The position numbers and the translations under genes were made by a program. A DNA stretch of 34,933 bases from contig DYRX01000005.1 in assembly GCA_020718525.1 (NCBI GenBank), positions 1-34,933 of the forward strand, given 5' to 3'. The notes beneath the pieces are model-generated. The model worked only from the letters and a program-made list of their open reading frames with translations. It did no database searches and was not told the DNA's origin. Of this stretch, positions 32,742 to 34,933 are shown piece by piece (the stretch's first letter is position 1; each line of letters opens with the position of its first letter). This DNA is from Victivallis vadensis (GTDB lineage Bacteria > Verrucomicrobiota > Lentisphaeria > Victivallales > GWF2-50-93).

Positions 32742-34077
32742 TCTCGATCGCATAGAATCGAATCTGAGCGATTCAGTTCAGGGGACATTTCGCGCCTCTG
32801 CAAAAAAAATCGTCTCCGTCTCCTGCAGAGGAATGGCGCTAATCCTCCGTAGAATCTTCGAAATCGCCATCTCGCTCCCTTTGATTTTCCTTTTCACCCT
32901 CCCGATTGGGATTGCGAAATTCGCAAAAAGAATTTTCACAGGCAAGCCGGTCTTTGAAAAAAAAGCCGTCTATGGAAAGAACGGAGCGCCACTCGAGATC
33001 GTCTTCTTCAATTCCAGGCGTTATTTTGTCAGAAAGGCTTCATTGTTCGTCTACGTTCTAACGGGAAAAATCGCCCTTGTCGGCATTGGAATAGAAGATT
33101 ATGGAAGCAGACCGGATCTTCCGGAAAACGCCTATCTCCTCAGGGACAAGCCTGGCATTTTCAATCTTTGGTTTGTCAGGGAAAGCGGAAAGATAGGGCA
33201 TGAGGGGAAAATTGGGACTGAGTGGGAGTATGTATTTAGAAGGGACCTCTCAAAGGACATAGTTCTAATTCTCAAGAGCATTCCTGCGGCTCTTATGAGA
33301 AGCGAGGGAAGCGCATACCGTCCGGAAATTAATCTGCTGAACGTCAAATTCAGAAATATGCGGATGCTTGAGGCTCTGGAATTCATGGAGAAATCCATAG
33401 TTTCCGGAGATCGTAAAAAAGTATTTTTCATCAATCCGGACTGTCTCAACAAGAGCGTTTCCGACAGAGAGTACGCAGATAATCTCGCGAAGTCGGACAT
33501 TGTCCTTCCGGATGGTTCAGGAATCAATCTCGCGTGCAAGATAATGGGGACCCATCTCATAGAAAACGTGAACGGAACCGACATGTTCCCGTTCATCTGC
33601 CGCCTTTCCGCGGAAAAAAGCTTCAAAATATTCCTTCTCGGAGCCAAGCCAGGAATTGCCGACGCTGTCAGAAAAAACTGCGAGAGCAACTATCCCGGGG
33701 TGAAATTCTGCGGAGTCAGGGACGGCTATTTCGACAAAGCCAAGGAGTCTGCTAAAGTCATTTCAGAAATAAATGAAGCCGACCCGGATTTTCTTCTTGT
33801 CGCCTTTGGCGCACCATACCAGGAGAAATGGATAACGGAGCATTTTTCCGCCCTCGGGGCAAGAGTCTGCATTGGTGTCGGAGGGCTCTTCGACTTCTAT
33901 TCCGGGAGAATTCCCAGAGCGCCGAAATGGATGCGCGAACTTGGATTGGAATGGATATTCAGACTCCTTCAGGAACCGGCCCGCATGTGGAAAAGATATG
34001 TGATCGGCAACCCGCTTTTTGTGTTCAGAGTTCTTAAATGGAAAGCATTTATGGAGGATTCCAATGGAAATAAATGA
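32716..34077 (+). CDS. Degenerate phosphoglycosyl-transferase domain fused to WecG/TagA/CpsF glycosyltransferase
   Basis: The 453-residue protein has two parts. Residues 40-195 follow the layout of a monotopic PGT: the basic-hydrophobic LRRIFEIAISLPLIFLF, a LFVYVLTGKIALVG strand-turn, DKPGIFNLWFVRESG and SKDIVLILKSIPA. There is no Asp-Glu dyad (the position reads RKASL) and no GPRP. Residues about 205-445 are an intact WecG/TagA/CpsF enzyme with INPDCLN, the catalytic-site LPDGSGI (Asp266), VNGTDMF, LLGAKPG, AFGAPYQEKW and a C-terminal GLEWIFRLLQEP membrane-targeting segment. Such enzymes add the second sugar to the undecaprenyl-linked first sugar. The ATG at 32716, with GGA 5 nt before, is chosen over one at 32617 that lies deep in the upstream gene. 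Confidence 0.85.
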   Translation: MIQERRKNDLDRIESNLSDSVQGTFRASAKKIVSVSCRGMALILRRIFEIAISLPLIFLFTLPIGIAKFAKRIFTGKPVFEKKAVYGKNGAPLEIVFFNSRRYFVRKASLFVYVLTGKIALVGIGIEDYGSRPDLPENAYLLRDKPGIFNLWFVRESGKIGHEGKIGTEWEYVFRRDLSKDIVLILKSIPAALMRSEGSAYRPEINLLNVKFRNMRMLEALEFMEKSIVSGDRKKVFFINPDCLNKSVSDREYADNLAKSDIVLPDGSGINLACKIMGTHLIENVNGTDMFPFICRLSAEKSFKIFLLGAKPGIADAVRKNCESNYPGVKFCGVRDGYFDKAKESAKVISEINEADPDFLLVAFGAPYQEKWITEHFSALGARVCIGVGGLFDFYSGRIPRAPKWMRELGLEWIFRLLQEPARMWKRYVIGNPLFVFRVLKWKAFMEDSNGNK

Positions 34078-34786
34078 GAGACGGAACAGAGAGGAGATGA
34101 TTGACAAGTTCATCTCCGCCCGCCGCAAGGACAAACTGCTCCCTTCGGGACTTAAGATGGTGGCGTGGAAGTCAACTGTCGCATTATCATACTTTCTCAA
34201 GCGCGCAATTGACATCCTCGTATCATCCACGGCGCTTTTCATCGCTTCGCCATTCTTCACCCTTCTTGCCATCGCGATCAAAATCGAATCGCCAGGTCCT
34301 CTCATCTTTTCTCAGATCAGAGTCGGGAAAAACGGACGGCACTTTAAATTTTTCAAATTCAGATCCATGGTTCAGAACGCGGAAAAACTAAAGGACCAGC
34401 TCAAGCAGGACAACGAGTCAAAGGACGGCGTGATATTCAAGATGAAGAAAGATCCGAGAATCACGAAGATTGGCGCTTTCATACGAAAATTCAGCATAGA
34501 CGAACTGCCACAGCTTTTCAATGTTCTGATCGGAGACATGAGCCTGGTAGGTCCCCGCCCTCCCCTGCCCCGCGAAGTCGCGGAATACACGCTGGAAGAC
34601 CGCAAGCGCCTTCATGCCAAGCCTGGCATCACATGCACTTGGCAGATATCTGGACGAAGCGACATCCCATTTAAGATTCAGGCCGAGCTGGACAAGGAAT
34701 ACATACACAGCAAGAGCTTCTGGAAGGACATGAAAATTCTTATTCTTACCGTTCCGGCAGTCATCACCGGAAAAGGCGCATATTGA
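34064..34786 (+). CDS. Undecaprenyl-phosphate sugar phosphotransferase (priming monotopic PGT)
   Basis: The 240-residue enzyme has the complete small-PGT core: FLKRAID (44-50), a re-entrant helix with Pro63, FKFFKFRSM (94-102), FSIDELPQLFNVL (143-155) with the catalytic pair Asp146-Glu147, MSLVGPRP (159-166), KPGIT (186-190) and a C-terminal GAY. It transfers a sugar-phosphate from a nucleotide sugar to undecaprenyl phosphate and starts the repeat unit. GGAGG lies about 6 nt before the ATG at 34064, which overlaps the WecG/TagA gene by 14 nt. An upstream in-frame ATG at 34019 is rejected. The stop codon lies inside copy 2 of the 62-bp repeat. Confidence 0.94.
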   Translation: MEINERRNREEMIDKFISARRKDKLLPSGLKMVAWKSTVALSYFLKRAIDILVSSTALFIASPFFTLLAIAIKIESPGPLIFSQIRVGKNGRHFKFFKFRSMVQNAEKLKDQLKQDNESKDGVIFKMKKDPRITKIGAFIRKFSIDELPQLFNVLIGDMSLVGPRPPLPREVAEYTLEDRKRLHAKPGITCTWQISGRSDIPFKIQAELDKEYIHSKSFWKDMKILILTVPAVITGKGAY

Positions 34787-34839
34787 CGGGCAAGATTTGG
34801 GATTGGATTTTTTTGTTTCGCCTGAGGGGCGACATGAAT
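34778..34839 (+). repeat. 62-bp direct repeat, copy 2
   Basis: This copy matches 6463-6524 in the same orientation with 4 mismatches. It starts within the last three codons of the PGT gene, so GCATATTGA is read as Ala-Tyr-stop, and it continues into the downstream intergenic sequence. The remaining 94 bases to the window edge (34840-34933) show no gene. Confidence 0.93.
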
Positions 34840-34933
34840 CTCGTCCGAGGAAGGAACGGAAAAATACGGTTGGTTTCGAATCCACAGCACAGGGCATAGA
34901 AAAATCGGGGCTACTACCTGTGGTCTTTTGTAT

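Noticed and set aside
34418..34897. Minus-strand open frame of 159 residues over the PGT gene end
   Set aside because: It lies antisense to the strongly conserved PGT coding sequence and has no family pattern.

Overview
The window is from a Gram-negative bacterium. The evidence is an outer-membrane polysaccharide export (Wza-type) lipoprotein and a polyprenol-phosphate based Wzx/Wzy glycan pathway. The ThuA-like plus Gfo/Idh/MocA pair, the large PAS/GAF/SpoIIE sensor protein and the membrane glycosyltransferases resemble gene content of the PVC superphylum (for example Lentisphaerota) or related environmental lineages. That placement is a guess from gene content, because no phylogenetic marker is present. 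No transposase, integrase, phage gene or CRISPR array was seen.

Region 1 (1-3304) is ordinary chromosome. It holds a ThuA-like protein and a Gfo/Idh/MocA oxidoreductase in tandem, a convergent DUF985 cupin gene, a tRNA-Cys(GCA), and a small two-gene unit (MNT-like nucleotidyltransferase plus a 61-residue protein) behind a good sigma70-type promoter. Region 2 (3305-6456) holds mannose-1-phosphate guanylyltransferase (manC), a STAS anti-sigma-factor-antagonist protein, and a three-part protein. That protein has a nucleotidyltransferase-like domain without its signature, left-handed beta-helix repeats, and a phosphoglycosyl-transferase (PGT)-like domain in which the catalytic Asp-Glu pair has become Asp-Lys.

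Region 3 (6700-34786) is one tightly packed, same-strand block of 20 genes, probably a single exopolysaccharide operon. In order it encodes a pol-beta type nucleotidyltransferase, a Wzz/Wzc-type co-polymerase with a weakened kinase domain, a Wza-type exporter, an O-antigen ligase/Wzy-type polymerase, a 58-residue membrane protein and a Wzx-type flippase. These are followed by a GT4, a Cache-type lipoprotein, a bifunctional SpoIIE phosphatase/RsbW-type kinase sensor, three GT-C-like membrane enzymes, a GtrB-like enzyme, a second GT4, a metallophosphoesterase and an AlkP-superfamily enzyme. The block ends with a GT2, two more GT4 enzymes, a WecG/TagA enzyme fused to a second degenerate PGT domain, and an intact priming PGT.

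The likely pathway is as follows. ManC supplies GDP-mannose. The intact PGT loads the first sugar-phosphate on undecaprenyl phosphate. The WecG/TagA enzyme adds the second sugar, and the GT4/GT2 enzymes extend the repeat unit. Wzx flips it, the Wzy-type enzyme polymerises it, and the PCP/Wza pair exports it. The GtrB/GtrA/GT-C set could decorate it on the outer face. The STAS protein and the phosphatase/kinase sensor form a candidate partner switch built into the locus, analogous to SypA/SypE of Vibrio fischeri.

The most unusual points are the two PGT-like domains that lack the catalytic dyad, the in-locus partner switch, the pol-beta nucleotidyltransferase heading the operon, and a 62-bp direct repeat. 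The repeat begins 7 nt after the first degenerate PGT gene and again within the last codons of the intact PGT gene, so it brackets the 28-kb operon.
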